Shown: positions 1 through 8,776 of the stretch, piece after piece
Layout of the letters: each line of letters starts with the position of its first letter
How positions within the stretch are numbered: the first letter of the stretch is position 1
Assembly (NCBI GenBank): GCA_001915545.1
Contig: MNQS01000153.1
Location: 1 to 22,660 of the forward strand
Source of the DNA: Bacteroides sp. 43_108
GTDB lineage: Bacteria; Bacteroidota; Bacteroidia; Bacteroidales; Bacteroidaceae
DNA length: 22,660 nucleotides
Reading direction: 5' to 3'
The notes under the pieces: generated by a model
Told to the model about the DNA's origin: nothing
Databases searched by the model: none
What the model saw: the letters and a program-made list of their open reading frames with translations, nothing else
Made by a program: the position numbers and the translations under genes

Positions 1-30
1 TGGAAAAAACAACAGGTCAAATTTTTAAAA

Positions 31-87
31 GCTCTTGTTCTTTCAATGAAAACGTCCTGTTCTTTTTTTTAAAGACCTTGTTCTTTT
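31..87 (+). repeat. Three phased GTTCTTT direct repeats
   Basis: The motif CTTGTTCTTT/CCTGTTCTTT/CCTTGTTCTTT occurs three times, with its GTTC core starting at 37, 59 and 80, so the copies are spaced 22 and 21 bases apart. The third copy is the left arm of the hairpin at 71-107. The spacing near two helical turns could mean a protein-binding array, or the block may simply be decayed copies of one repeated hairpin. No function can be assigned from the sequence. Confidence 0.5.
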
Positions 88-107
88 CGGAAAAGAACAA
101 GGTCTTT
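71..107 (+). terminator. 17-bp perfect hairpin, terminator or attenuator-like
   Basis: Positions 71-87 and 91-107 are exact reverse complements with a three-base CGG loop. Only four Ts follow the right arm, while an eight-T run precedes the left arm, so this is not a textbook intrinsic terminator. It lies 132 bases upstream of the flippase and could end transcription of an upstream gene or act as an attenuator in the capsule leader. Capsule operons in Bacteroides are known to use antitermination of leader transcripts by UpxY proteins; whether this hairpin is part of that is inference. Confidence 0.5.
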
Positions 108-112
108 TAAGG

Positions 113-193
113 GTTAGTAACGTGTATGCCGGAAGGTTGGTAACATGCCACTCCACACGTTACTAATGTGTGGGGTGTAAGATTAGTAATGTT
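113..193. repeat. Four-copy RTTRGTAAYRTK motif cluster
   Basis: Related 12-mers occur at 113-124 (GTTAGTAACGTG), 136-147 (GTTGGTAACATG), 156-167 in reverse orientation (CACGTTACTAAT) and 182-193 (ATTAGTAATGTT). Copies one and three form a perfect 12-bp inverted repeat (114-125 with 155-166). The cluster fills the leader just before the flippase. It could be a multi-site operator, a structured RNA leader or remnants of an intergenic repeat family. Confidence 0.6.
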
Positions 194-239
194 ACAGATG
201 GAAGATTGCATATCTTGCTAGTGATACAATCATAAACGT

Positions 240-1607
240 ATGAAGTTTCAGTATATAAAAGATAAAGTTAGTGCTTATTTCACTAAGGGGAATGAGCGTA
301 GTGTTGCGGTGAAGAAAAATATCGCCGTTTCATTAGTGTTGAAATGTATAAGTATTTTAGTTTCCTTGCAGGTCGTTCCATTGACCATCGGTTATGTTAA
401 TCCTACGAAGTATGGCATTTGGCTGACGTTGAGTTCCATTATTGCCTGGCTGTCTTATTTTGATTTGGGGTTTGCCCACGGATTTCGTAATCGTTTTGCT
501 GAGGCAAAAGCAAAAGGGGATATGAAGTTGGCAAAAGAATATGTCAGTACTACATATGCAGTGCTCTTCTTGCTCTTTTCCGTAATTTTATTGATAACCT
601 TGGTGGTGAATAATTATTTGGATTGGAGTCGTATTTTAAATATTGATCCTGTTTATAAGGATGAGCTGAGTCTGGTTTTCGGTTTGTTGGCATGCTTCTT
701 TTGCCTGAACATTGTGGCAAGTGTCTTTACTACCATGCTGACGGCAGATCAAAAGCCTGCTTTAGCTTCGCTTATAAGTACAAGTGGTCAGGTACTGGCT
801 TTTGCTTGTGTCTATGTATTGACTAAAACCACAAAGGGAAGTCTGAGTGCTTTGGCTGTTTCTTTTTCAGCTATACCGTGCCTGTTTCTTTTAATTGTTT
901 CTATTATTGTGTATCAAACTAAAAAATACAAGATTGTAGCCCCTTCGTTGCGTGACGTTCGCTTTTCGTTGGTGCGGAGTGTTGTTGGTTTGGGTGGACA
1001 GTTTTTTGTTGTTATGTTTTCTATGCTTTTTATTTTTCAACTTACTAATATCATTTTGTCAAGAGTGCAAGGCCCAGAAGCAGTTACGCAATATAATATT
1101 GCTTATAAGTATTTTAATGTACTTAACATGGCTGCAAATATTATTTTGACTCCGTTTTGGTCAGCATTTACTGATGCTTATATTAAGAGAGATTATAATT
1201 GGATGCGTGGTACGCTAGAAAAACTGGAGAAATTATGGTTGTTATGTATTCCTATTTTAGTTTTAATGGTACTGAGTTCTGATCTCTTATATAAATTTTG
1301 GATTGGTGATTCTGTAGCTGTATCTTTTTCATTATCATTTTGTATGGCAATATATGTATTATGTCAGACGGGAGGAAATATGTATATGTTTCTTATTAAT
1401 GGAACGAGCAAAATACGTTTGCAACTAATCATTTATTTGTCATTTGCTTTGGTTTCTATTCCGTTGATGAAGTATTGTTGTAAGTATTATGGTATAGAAG
1501 GTATACTGATAGTTCCTACTACGGTATTTATTTTGCAGGCCTTTATTGGAAGAGTGCAGATATTGAAGATGATAAATGGTACGGCTAAAGGAATTTGGCT
1601 GAAGTGA
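240..1607 (+). CDS. wzx: Wzx-type polysaccharide flippase
   Basis: A 455-residue membrane protein of the MOP/polysaccharide transporter superfamily, expected to flip undecaprenyl-diphosphate-linked repeat units across the inner membrane. About a dozen hydrophobic segments cover the length. The first is at roughly residues 26-50, followed by the conserved-looking stretch YGIWLTLSSIIAWLSYFDLG (58-77) and the GFRNRFAEA segment just after it, which resembles the loop after the second helix in Wzx proteins. Length fits the family (400-500). It is the first gene of the capsule block visible here, with a 239-base repeat-rich leader, and its stop is one base from the start of the next glycosyltransferase. 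The presence of a Wzy polymerase three genes later supports a Wzx/Wzy-dependent pathway. Substrate specificity cannot be predicted. Confidence 0.9.
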   Translation: MKFQYIKDKVSAYFTKGNERSVAVKKNIAVSLVLKCISILVSLQVVPLTIGYVNPTKYGIWLTLSSIIAWLSYFDLGFAHGFRNRFAEAKAKGDMKLAKEYVSTTYAVLFLLFSVILLITLVVNNYLDWSRILNIDPVYKDELSLVFGLLACFFCLNIVASVFTTMLTADQKPALASLISTSGQVLAFACVYVLTKTTKGSLSALAVSFSAIPCLFLLIVSIIVYQTKKYKIVAPSLRDVRFSLVRSVVGLGGQFFVVMFSMLFIFQLTNIILSRVQGPEAVTQYNIAYKYFNVLNMAANIILTPFWSAFTDAYIKRDYNWMRGTLEKLEKLWLLCIPILVLMVLSSDLLYKFWIGDSVAVSFSLSFCMAIYVLCQTGGNMYMFLINGTSKIRLQLIIYLSFALVSIPLMKYCCKYYGIEGILIVPTTVFILQAFIGRVQILKMINGTAKGIWLK

Positions 1608-1608
1608 A

Positions 1609-2436
1609 ATGAAAAACAATATGAATTATCCCCTAATTTCTGTCATAACTGTTTCTTATAATGCAGTTTTAACAATTGAACAAACCATTCTTTCCGTCAT
1701 TAACCAAACTTATCTGAATATTGAGTATATCATCATTGACGGTGGAAGTACGGATGGAACGGTTAATGTAATAAAAAAGTATGCGGATAAAATCGCTTAT
1801 TGGGTGAGTGAGTCGGATAAGGGAATTTATGATGCGATGAATAAAGGAATTGCTTATTCGCATGGAGAATATTGTAATTTTATCAATGCAGGTGATAAAT
1901 TTTGTTCCTCATCTATATTGAAACAGGTCATGGACTTTAATCATGTGGCAGATATAATAGTTGGTCAGGATTTACATGTTAATGAACATAATAAAATAGT
2001 ATCACGCAGTGTATTACCTCGAAGATATAATCTTCTGCATTTTTATATAACTACCATACCTCATCAAAGTTGCTTTATAAGGGCCTCTTTATTAAAAAAG
2101 TATTATTATGATACATCTTTAAAAATAGTATCAGACTGGAAATTCTATTTACAATCAATCGTTTTAGGTGGGCATAGTGTGGCTGCGTATAACAATGTTA
2201 TTGTGATATGTAATCCCAGAGGAGCCAGCAGTGATAACAACCGGATAAAAGAAGAACGCGAAAAAGTGCTTAAAGATCTACTCCCAGCTTATATTGTCAA
2301 TGATTATCAGTGTTTATCCTGTTTGGGAGAAGAATTTATTGAAAACGCTCTTTTTTTATTTAATAATCATTGGATAAGATTTTTAGTAAAAAAGGGGCTT
2401 GCAATAATGGTTAAAATAGTAAGAATATTTAAATAG
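1609..2436 (+). CDS. Family 2 glycosyltransferase (WcaE-like)
   Basis: A 275-residue GT-A fold glycosyltransferase that should transfer one sugar from a nucleotide-sugar donor to the lipid-linked repeat unit on the cytoplasmic face. The N-terminal half has the usual GT2 order: VITVSYNA (12-19), DGGSTDGT (44-51), and SDKGIYDAMNKGI (69-81), a signature of the subgroup that includes WcaE-like enzymes. NAGD (93-96) stands at the place of the metal-binding DxD. The C-terminal third is not recognisable and ends in a basic hydrophobic stretch that may touch the membrane. The start lies one base after the flippase stop, so the two genes are almost certainly co-transcribed and perhaps translationally coupled. 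Donor and acceptor are unknown. Confidence 0.9.
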   Translation: MKNNMNYPLISVITVSYNAVLTIEQTILSVINQTYLNIEYIIIDGGSTDGTVNVIKKYADKIAYWVSESDKGIYDAMNKGIAYSHGEYCNFINAGDKFCSSSILKQVMDFNHVADIIVGQDLHVNEHNKIVSRSVLPRRYNLLHFYITTIPHQSCFIRASLLKKYYYDTSLKIVSDWKFYLQSIVLGGHSVAAYNNVIVICNPRGASSDNNRIKEEREKVLKDLLPAYIVNDYQCLSCLGEEFIENALFLFNNHWIRFLVKKGLAIMVKIVRIFK

Positions 2437-2443
2437 TTTATTT

Positions 2444-3235
2444 ATGAAAATAGTAGTGTTCAAAGGAGGACTGGGTAATCAACTCTTTCAGTATGCATTT
2501 TATAAATACCTTTCAAGAAAGGATGAAACCTTTTATTTCTACAATGATGCTTGGTATAATGTGAGCCATAATGGATTTGAATTAGATAAATATTTTAAAA
2601 CTGATGATTTGAAAAAATGTAGTAAGTTTTGGATAATTCTGTTTAAAACCATTTTATCAAAATTATACCATTGGAAAATATATGTAGTAGGTTCTGTAGA
2701 GTATCAATATCCTAATCATTTGTTTCAAGCTGGATATTTTTTAGACAAAAAGTATTATGACGAAAATACTATTGATTTTAAACATCTTCTTTTGTCGGAA
2801 AAGAACCAATCATTGCTGAAGGATATTCAAAACTCAAATAGTGTTGGCGTGCATATAAGAAGAGGTGACTACATGACCAAACAAAATTTGGTTATATTTG
2901 GAAATATTTGTACGCAGAAATATTATCATGATGCCATAAGAATAATAACAGAGAAAGTAAATGATGCTGTCTTCTATGTTTTTTCTGATGATATTAGCTG
3001 GGTACAAACTCATTTGGATATACCCAATGCTGTTTATGTGAATTGGAATACAGGAGAATCCAGCATCTATGACATGTATTTGATGTCTTCCTGCAAATAC
3101 AACATTATAGCCAATAGTACTTTTAGTTATTGGGCGGCACGATTAAATAAAAAAACTAATATGGTGATTTATCCCTCAAAGTGGTATAATACATTTACTC
3201 CTGATATTTTTCCTGAATCATGGTGTGGAATCTAA
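2444..3235 (+). CDS. GT11 family alpha-1,2-fucosyltransferase
   Basis: A 263-residue glycosyltransferase of family GT11, whose known members transfer L-fucose from GDP-fucose, usually in alpha-1,2 linkage to galactose. The visible family motifs are the N-terminal GGLGNQLFQYAF (8-19), the GDP-fucose-binding HIRRGDY (137-143), YVFSDD (178-183), and the C-terminal SSCKYNIIANSTFSYWAARL (215-234). Length is slightly short of the usual 280-300 residues, with no sign of truncation at either end. It lies seven bases downstream of the preceding GT2 and twelve upstream of the polymerase. GDP-fucose must be supplied from genes elsewhere (Gmd/Fcl or the Fkp salvage enzyme known in Bacteroides). GT11 also contains alpha-1,3 transferases, so the linkage is a prediction. 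Confidence 0.9.
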   Translation: MKIVVFKGGLGNQLFQYAFYKYLSRKDETFYFYNDAWYNVSHNGFELDKYFKTDDLKKCSKFWIILFKTILSKLYHWKIYVVGSVEYQYPNHLFQAGYFLDKKYYDENTIDFKHLLLSEKNQSLLKDIQNSNSVGVHIRRGDYMTKQNLVIFGNICTQKYYHDAIRIITEKVNDAVFYVFSDDISWVQTHLDIPNAVYVNWNTGESSIYDMYLMSSCKYNIIANSTFSYWAARLNKKTNMVIYPSKWYNTFTPDIFPESWCGI

Positions 3236-3246
3236 AAAATGGATAG

Positions 3247-4506
3247 ATGATAATTACTCAGCTTATTTTTCTGCTCTTTATTATTTTTTTTATAAGATAT
3301 AAAAAGAAGGCTGTTCTTTATATAATACCATTGTCTTTGTTTTTTACAATGCTTCCTGTTGTAAGAATAGGGGGTACGTATATTGGTCTTTGTGATGCGA
3401 TAAATTTTGTTATATACGGGTATATTCTTGGTCGGAAAGATGCAAGGAAAGCTATATTCTGCAATCCATTGTTTTTACCTTTGTTTGGTAATTTTATATT
3501 GTTGTTATTAATTGCTTTGTATGGAACGGAACGGACTTCATTGTATGTGTTGTGGAAAACAATATCAAATGAAATACTTTTGCCACTTGCATTTATCTAT
3601 TTTTTGCGAACAAAGAACGATATTAAATTAATTGTAAATCTTTATTTGAAAGTGTTTTGGGTGTTATGTATATATGGAATTATAGAGTTTCTATTAAATT
3701 ATAATATAATTCTATATTGGCTGCAATCTCAGACTGATTTATCTTTTTGGGTAGATCATACCAATGATATCCGATATGGATATGGGCGATATAATTCATT
3801 TTTTCATTTTCCCATAACATTTGGAGATGCGTGCGTTGTATTCTTTTATTTTCTTACCTTCTTCTATAGTAAATATGAAGGAGTATTTATATCAAGGAAA
3901 TCTTATATTAAGACTTTGTGTTTGCTTCTTATCGGTGTTTTTCTTGCTAATTCACGTGCCACTATTCTTGCATTAGTATTTGGATTGTTGCAATTTGACT
4001 ATATAAGAAAGCCTAAAACTCTATTAATCGCTTTTTCTATCTTTTTAATCATGGTCTTGCCGTTTTCTGATTATATATTAAATGTATATCATTCCATATT
4101 TGATTTTACGGGTAATTATGATGTTGGTGGAAGCTCTATGGATATGAGAATGAGACAATTAGATATTTCTCTTTTTCTGTTTTTACAAAACCCTATATTT
4201 GGTGGTGGCTTGAGTATGATTTATTATTTAATGACAGATATATCAATCCCGGAACTTGCAGGTGCGGAGTCTCAATTATTTTATTTGTTGATTGAACGTG
4301 GTTTGTTAGGTATATTGGGATATCTATGGCTGATAATTTCAATGTGCAAATTATTGCCTTCATATAGAAAGTTCAACATGGTTTTTGTTGGTATCTGGGT
4401 ATTGGCTTCTTTCGTATCATTAACAGTGGGATTATATATAAATTTTCCGATTATATTTTTGCTCATTATATATAAGAGTCAGAAACTTAATTTATTAAAA
4501 AGATAA
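3247..4506 (+). CDS. wzy: O-antigen/capsule polymerase, Wzy-type
   Basis: A 419-residue integral membrane protein with about ten to twelve hydrophobic segments and very low sequence complexity (rich in I, L, F, Y). This is the profile of Wzy polymerases, which join flipped repeat units on the periplasmic side. The segment NSRATILALVFGL (235-247) matches the SR-containing helix common in Wzy and O-antigen ligase proteins. A longer polar stretch around residues 160-190 (RYGYGRYNSFFHFP) would be a periplasmic loop, and a second one around 280-300 precedes MDMRMRQ. Its stop codon overlaps the next start (TAATG at 4504-4508), showing tight coupling. Wzy proteins are too divergent for a confident call from residues alone; the position among a flippase and transferases carries much of the weight. 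Confidence 0.85.
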   Translation: MIITQLIFLLFIIFFIRYKKKAVLYIIPLSLFFTMLPVVRIGGTYIGLCDAINFVIYGYILGRKDARKAIFCNPLFLPLFGNFILLLLIALYGTERTSLYVLWKTISNEILLPLAFIYFLRTKNDIKLIVNLYLKVFWVLCIYGIIEFLLNYNIILYWLQSQTDLSFWVDHTNDIRYGYGRYNSFFHFPITFGDACVVFFYFLTFFYSKYEGVFISRKSYIKTLCLLLIGVFLANSRATILALVFGLLQFDYIRKPKTLLIAFSIFLIMVLPFSDYILNVYHSIFDFTGNYDVGGSSMDMRMRQLDISLFLFLQNPIFGGGLSMIYYLMTDISIPELAGAESQLFYLLIERGLLGILGYLWLIISMCKLLPSYRKFNMVFVGIWVLASFVSLTVGLYINFPIIFLLIIYKSQKLNLLKR

Positions 4507-5381
4507 TGTTCTCTATTATTATTCCTCTATATAACAAGGCTGATTATATTGCAGAAACACTGAAGTCAGTTCTGAATCAAACATATTATGATTATGAAGT
4601 AATCGTGGTGAATGATTCATCGACAGATAATAGTTTGGATGTGGCTTCTAGTTTTCAGGATGAACGAATTCATATTTATACAAAAGAAAACGAAGGTGTA
4701 TCAGCAGCACGTAACTATGGTATTATGCATGCTAAATATGATTATATTGCTTTTCTGGATGCAGATGATATTTGGGAATCTGATTATTTGGAATGCCAAA
4801 AGAAGTTGATAGAAATCTATCCTGATGCTGGGATTTATTCTACTGCTTTCTACTCTTTGGAAAAGGGGAAACGGAAACTTCGTAATGTATTGATTAACGA
4901 ACACACACACTTCCTTGTTCATGATTATTTTAAAGAATCCGTAATGAATGGATTATCCATTTGCTGGACTAGCTCCTTGTGCTTAAAAAAAGAAATGATA
5001 AAGGAGATACCAATGTTTCGAGTAGGTATTAAGCGTGGTGAGGATTTGGACCTTTGGCTTAGAATAGCGTTGAATTATGATGTAGCCTATTTGAACCTTC
5101 CGAAAGTCTTTTATAGAACAGGGTTATCTGATAGTCTTACATCAGATTATTCTAAAAATGGAGAATTTCCTTATTACGAGTGGTTTAACTTTACATCGGA
5201 AAGTTCTTATTATAGAAAGTATGTGATTTTAGTTGTGTATATACATGCAAAAAATGCATTTATACATCATGATTACGATACATGTTTGGCCGAGTTGTGG
5301 AGTGTTAAAACTATTGCTTGGAGATTCAAATGGGCAGAGCGATTATTATTACTAGTAATTTCATGGATAAAAAGTAAATAA
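4506..5381 (+). CDS. Family 2 glycosyltransferase
   Basis: A 291-residue cytoplasmic GT2 enzyme predicted to add one sugar of the repeat unit. All main GT2 elements are present: IIIPLYNKADYI (4-15), QTYYDYEVIVVNDSSTDNS (25-43), NEGVSAARNYG (62-72), and the metal-binding LDADD (84-88) followed by W90. A second motif, RGEDLDLWLRIAL (177-189), corresponds to the ED-x2-LW element that holds the catalytic base in many bacterial GT2 proteins. The start overlaps the polymerase stop by one base, and its own stop overlaps the next start by one base. It is of a different GT2 subgroup from the protein at 1609-2436, so the two probably make different linkages. Confidence 0.92.
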   Translation: MFSIIIPLYNKADYIAETLKSVLNQTYYDYEVIVVNDSSTDNSLDVASSFQDERIHIYTKENEGVSAARNYGIMHAKYDYIAFLDADDIWESDYLECQKKLIEIYPDAGIYSTAFYSLEKGKRKLRNVLINEHTHFLVHDYFKESVMNGLSICWTSSLCLKKEMIKEIPMFRVGIKRGEDLDLWLRIALNYDVAYLNLPKVFYRTGLSDSLTSDYSKNGEFPYYEWFNFTSESSYYRKYVILVVYIHAKNAFIHHDYDTCLAELWSVKTIAWRFKWAERLLLLVISWIKSK

Positions 5382-6490
5382 TGAATATCATTTATTTTGT
5401 TCCCAATATTACCATTGCAGGAGGTATATTCCGTATAGTGTCAGACAAGATGAATTATTTGGCGGAAAATATGGAAGGACGGCCTTTTTTGGCATATTAT
5501 GGTAATGGACAGGAAAAACCTATATATCCTTTGCACCCGAACATTCAACTGTTACCTATTGATATAGAGTGGAAGGTAGGCTTTGGAAAGAAAATTAATA
5601 GAGTATGGAAAAATATAAGTATTATACGTCACATATTTAAAAAATATAAGATAGATATTGCTGTCAATGCCAATGCTCCTTTATTGATATGGATATTACC
5701 ATTTATTTGTCGGCGGATAAAGAAGATCCATGAGTTTCATTTTTCTTATAAAGGACAACAGATATTAGATGAGGAAATTTTTAAATCGCGAGGAAAGAAA
5801 TTTTTAGTTCAATATTTAAGAAAGTGTTGTTTGACAAAATTCGATAAGGTAATTGCATTAACAGAGTCTGACAAGAAAATGTGGAATTTACCGAATATAT
5901 TTGTAATACCTAATTTTAGCAATATACAACTACATGAAAGAAATGGTAGAAAAAGCAAAGTTGCTATATCAGCAGGTAGATTAGAATCTGTAAAAGGTTA
6001 TAATCGATTGATTGCAGCTTGGGTGATAGTTGCACAAAAGTGTCCGGACTGGCAATTGGAAATTTGGGGTGAAGGAAGTCTGCGAGAAAGTCTTCAACGA
6101 CAAATTGATGCTTTGCATCTTTCATCAGTTGTTCATCTGAAAGGTGTTTCACCTAGTATAGGTGAAGTATATTCTCATTCTTCTTTTTTTGTCATGTCAT
6201 CTTTGTATGAAGGTTTCCCGTTGGTATTGGTGGAGGCGATGAATTGTGGCTTGCCTTGTGTTAGTTTTGACATTACTGGAGCAAATAGTATCATAGACAA
6301 TGGTAAGAATGGATTTTTAGTGCCGGATAATGATGTAAATGCCTTGGCGGAAGCTTGTATAAAATTGATAGAAAATAAAGTATTACTAGAAGATATGGGT
6401 AAGCAGGCTTATATGTCGGGAAAATGCTTTTCAAAACCAAAGGTAATGCAAAAATGGTTAGACCTGTTTAGGGAACTGATGAGAGAATAA
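5381..6490 (+). CDS. Family 4 glycosyltransferase (GT-B)
   Basis: A 369-residue retaining glycosyltransferase of the GT-B fold. The N-terminal domain begins with the acceptor-side glycine motif ITIAGGIFRIV (10-20). The C-terminal Rossmann domain starts at about SAGRLESVKGYNRLI (197-211) and has the family EX7E motif in YEGFPLVLVEAMNCGLPCV (276-294), with E277 and E285 as the expected donor-binding and catalytic glutamates. The ending KCFSKPKVMQKWLDLF is the usual C-terminal helix. Length is typical. It starts on the last base of the preceding GT2 stop and is followed by a 52-base gap, the longest gap inside the first part of the operon. Sugar specificity is unknown. Confidence 0.93.
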   Translation: MNIIYFVPNITIAGGIFRIVSDKMNYLAENMEGRPFLAYYGNGQEKPIYPLHPNIQLLPIDIEWKVGFGKKINRVWKNISIIRHIFKKYKIDIAVNANAPLLIWILPFICRRIKKIHEFHFSYKGQQILDEEIFKSRGKKFLVQYLRKCCLTKFDKVIALTESDKKMWNLPNIFVIPNFSNIQLHERNGRKSKVAISAGRLESVKGYNRLIAAWVIVAQKCPDWQLEIWGEGSLRESLQRQIDALHLSSVVHLKGVSPSIGEVYSHSSFFVMSSLYEGFPLVLVEAMNCGLPCVSFDITGANSIIDNGKNGFLVPDNDVNALAEACIKLIENKVLLEDMGKQAYMSGKCFSKPKVMQKWLDLFRELMRE

Positions 6491-6542
6491 ACCGCATGAT
6501 TGGAAAGAAATATAACTACATACAAATTAGTTTACTATTAAT

Positions 6543-7556
6543 ATGTTAGAAAAGAAAATTGCATTGTTGACTTCTGTTACATTTAATAATATTGGTAACG
6601 GATTTATAGATTTGGGTGCTGAAGCTGCTTTGATGAAAGCATTACCGCTTAATGCTGAATTATTTAAAGTTAGCTCAAATGCTAATTTTGCAGCTACAAT
6701 GGGACAAATGTTCATGCTGAAAGAAAACCCAATAATAAATTGGTTATGGGTACATACCATGCAAAGGGCTGCTAAAAAGCTTCATGACCGTTCATACAAA
6801 ACGGTAAAAACGCAAAATATCTTTAGTATGGCCAGTATGGTTAAATGTGATTATTTTATAATTCCGGGATGTGTATTAACTGTTCCATTTTTTACGATTT
6901 ATGGAGATTTAATAAAGAGAAAAGCAGAACAAGGAAGTAAGATTATTTTTTTAGGTGCAAGCGGAAACTTCTATACAGAATATGAAGTCAAATTTGTTTC
7001 TGAATATTTAAGAAAATTGCGGCCTTACGCTATAATGACCCGTGATATCCTTGCCTATAAGTACTATGCAAATTTTACAAAAAATAGTTATAATGGAATA
7101 GATAATGTGTTCTTTGTGAATTTACTTAATTTACCCCAAATAGATACTGATTTAACACCGTATGTAGTATTGAATATTGAAGAACCTAAGCATTATAGGA
7201 TAAAAGAAGAACTGAAAAATATTTTTAAAGAAAAGAATATTGTTTATTCTTATCATAAGCCTTTTCCTTATACAAAAGTTAGTAAGTTAGTAAAAAATGG
7301 AGTGATAGTATCTGATAATCCAATGGATTATTTACTCCTTTACCGGAATGCTTCAGAAGTTTATTCTGATAGAGTACATGCTTGTATCCCTACTTTGGCA
7401 TTTGGAAATAAAGCAAGATTGTTTAGCAATAGTCCTAGGATAGCCTTGTTTGAAAATGCGAAAATTCCTGATGTAAGGGAAAGACTTGTCAGCATAGAAG
7501 GATTAAAAGAAATGCAGGACAAACAAATTGCATTTCTAGCTTCATTATTACAGTAA
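6543..7556 (+). CDS. Polysaccharide pyruvyltransferase family protein
   Basis: A 337-residue protein with the layout of the polysaccharide pyruvyltransferase family (PF04230), whose studied members place a pyruvate ketal from phosphoenolpyruvate on a sugar of an exopolysaccharide or cell-wall polymer. Visible elements: an N-terminal NNIGNGFIDLGAEAAL (15-30), reminiscent of the family's NxGD start; FLGASGNF (136-143); AIMTRDILAYKYY (163-175), where family members have a xxRD motif; and SDRVHACIPTLAFGNKARLF (275-294), the family's RxH segment followed by a G-P/N-rich turn. Many Bacteroides capsule loci carry such proteins and some act differently, so the chemical role is inferred. The RVHA match is the strongest single point. 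Confidence 0.82.
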   Translation: MLEKKIALLTSVTFNNIGNGFIDLGAEAALMKALPLNAELFKVSSNANFAATMGQMFMLKENPIINWLWVHTMQRAAKKLHDRSYKTVKTQNIFSMASMVKCDYFIIPGCVLTVPFFTIYGDLIKRKAEQGSKIIFLGASGNFYTEYEVKFVSEYLRKLRPYAIMTRDILAYKYYANFTKNSYNGIDNVFFVNLLNLPQIDTDLTPYVVLNIEEPKHYRIKEELKNIFKEKNIVYSYHKPFPYTKVSKLVKNGVIVSDNPMDYLLLYRNASEVYSDRVHACIPTLAFGNKARLFSNSPRIALFENAKIPDVRERLVSIEGLKEMQDKQIAFLASLLQ

Positions 7557-7572
7557 TAAAGAGAATGGTAAT

Positions 7573-8745
7573 ATGAATATATTGTTTTTTTATCGTGTTT
7601 ATCCTAATTATGGTGGTGTTGAGGTAGTGACAACTGTACTTGCCAATCGTTTTATAAAGGATGGACATGGTGTTATCATAGCTTCAATAGAACAACCGCA
7701 TATTGAACTAGCTTGTCAATTACTACCAGATGTAAAGCTTGTCAAATTAGACTATCCTGTTTGTTCTATAAAAAATATGAGGAAGTTACATCGATTAATT
7801 ATAAATGAAAAAATTGATATTATAATTAATCAGTGGGGACTTCCTTTTATGTCAACATTACTGTGTAGAGTGGCTATAAAAAGAACATCATGTAAATTGA
7901 TTTCGGTATTACATGGTGCTCCAAATACGTCTAAATTAATTATTAAGGCACGTGATAAATGTGAAACAGTTTATAACCCTTTTTTGAAATACATATATCA
8001 TGCTATAATGTATCTAAAAGAAGAGTTGGTAAAAGCTAGCATTCGTTATAATTGTAGCCATTGTGAAAAATATGTTCTTCTTTCATCTCATTTTATCAAG
8101 CCGTTAAGTGATTATGCACATATAAAGAGAACTGAGAATATTATAGCAATAGGCAATCCTGTTACTATTCCTGTGTATTTTGAAGAATGGGAGTTAAAAC
8201 AGAAGAAGAAGCAGCTGTTATATGTAGGAAGAATGGATTATGAAAATAAACGAGTAAATAGAATAGTGGAAGCTTGGAAAGTTCTTTATGAAAAATATGT
8301 TGATTGGGAACTTGTTTTGGTGGGAGAAGGCCCTTATAAAAGTACATTGGAAGAATATATTAGAAGATATGATATTCAACGTGTTTGTTTCAAAGGCTTT
8401 CAAGTATCTCCTCCCATACAACATTATAAGGAAGCTTCTATATTTTTATTGACTTCTGATTTAGAAGGGTTTGGATTAGTAGTTATTGAAAGTATGAGTT
8501 ATGGAGTGGTCCCAGTTGTGTATGGAAGTTATGAAGCTATATATGACATCATAGACAATGGAAAGTCTGGCTTAATAACTCCGATACCTTATAATAGTCA
8601 AAAAACAATTGACTGCATCAGCTTGCTAATCGAGAATGAAAAATTAAGAAAAGAAATGGCAAAGGAAGCCATGTGTAAGGCGAAATGTTTTACAATTGAT
8701 TCTGTTATTACAAGGTGGTATAATCTGTTTGAAGAAGTATTATAA
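7573..8745 (+). CDS. Family 4 glycosyltransferase (GT-B)
   Basis: A 390-residue GT4 enzyme. The N-terminal PNYGGVEVVTTVLANRF (11-27) is the glycine-rich acceptor loop seen in many capsule GT4 proteins. The donor domain begins near LLYVGRMDYENKRVNRIVEAW (215-235) and contains LVLVGEGPYKSTLE (247-260) and DLEGFGLVVIESMSYGVVPV (296-315), with E298 and E306 forming EX7E. An insert at about 115-185 with several cysteines (CETVYN, CSHCEKY) is unusual for the family and may be a small structural element. It starts 16 bases after the pyruvyltransferase-like gene and shares its AT-rich composition. Confidence 0.92.
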   Translation: MNILFFYRVYPNYGGVEVVTTVLANRFIKDGHGVIIASIEQPHIELACQLLPDVKLVKLDYPVCSIKNMRKLHRLIINEKIDIIINQWGLPFMSTLLCRVAIKRTSCKLISVLHGAPNTSKLIIKARDKCETVYNPFLKYIYHAIMYLKEELVKASIRYNCSHCEKYVLLSSHFIKPLSDYAHIKRTENIIAIGNPVTIPVYFEEWELKQKKKQLLYVGRMDYENKRVNRIVEAWKVLYEKYVDWELVLVGEGPYKSTLEEYIRRYDIQRVCFKGFQVSPPIQHYKEASIFLLTSDLEGFGLVVIESMSYGVVPVVYGSYEAIYDIIDNGKSGLITPIPYNSQKTIDCISLLIENEKLRKEMAKEAMCKAKCFTIDSVITRWYNLFEEVL

Positions 8746-8776
8746 ACTTCCATAAAAATAAATTATCATTTAATTT

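Noticed and set aside
114..166. A 12-bp perfect inverted repeat that might be a phase-variable invertible promoter of the kind found at Bacteroides capsule loci.
   Set aside because: Only 29 bases lie between the arms, the arms are short, no -7 box is seen between them and the same motif recurs outside the pair, so a repeat cluster is a better explanation.
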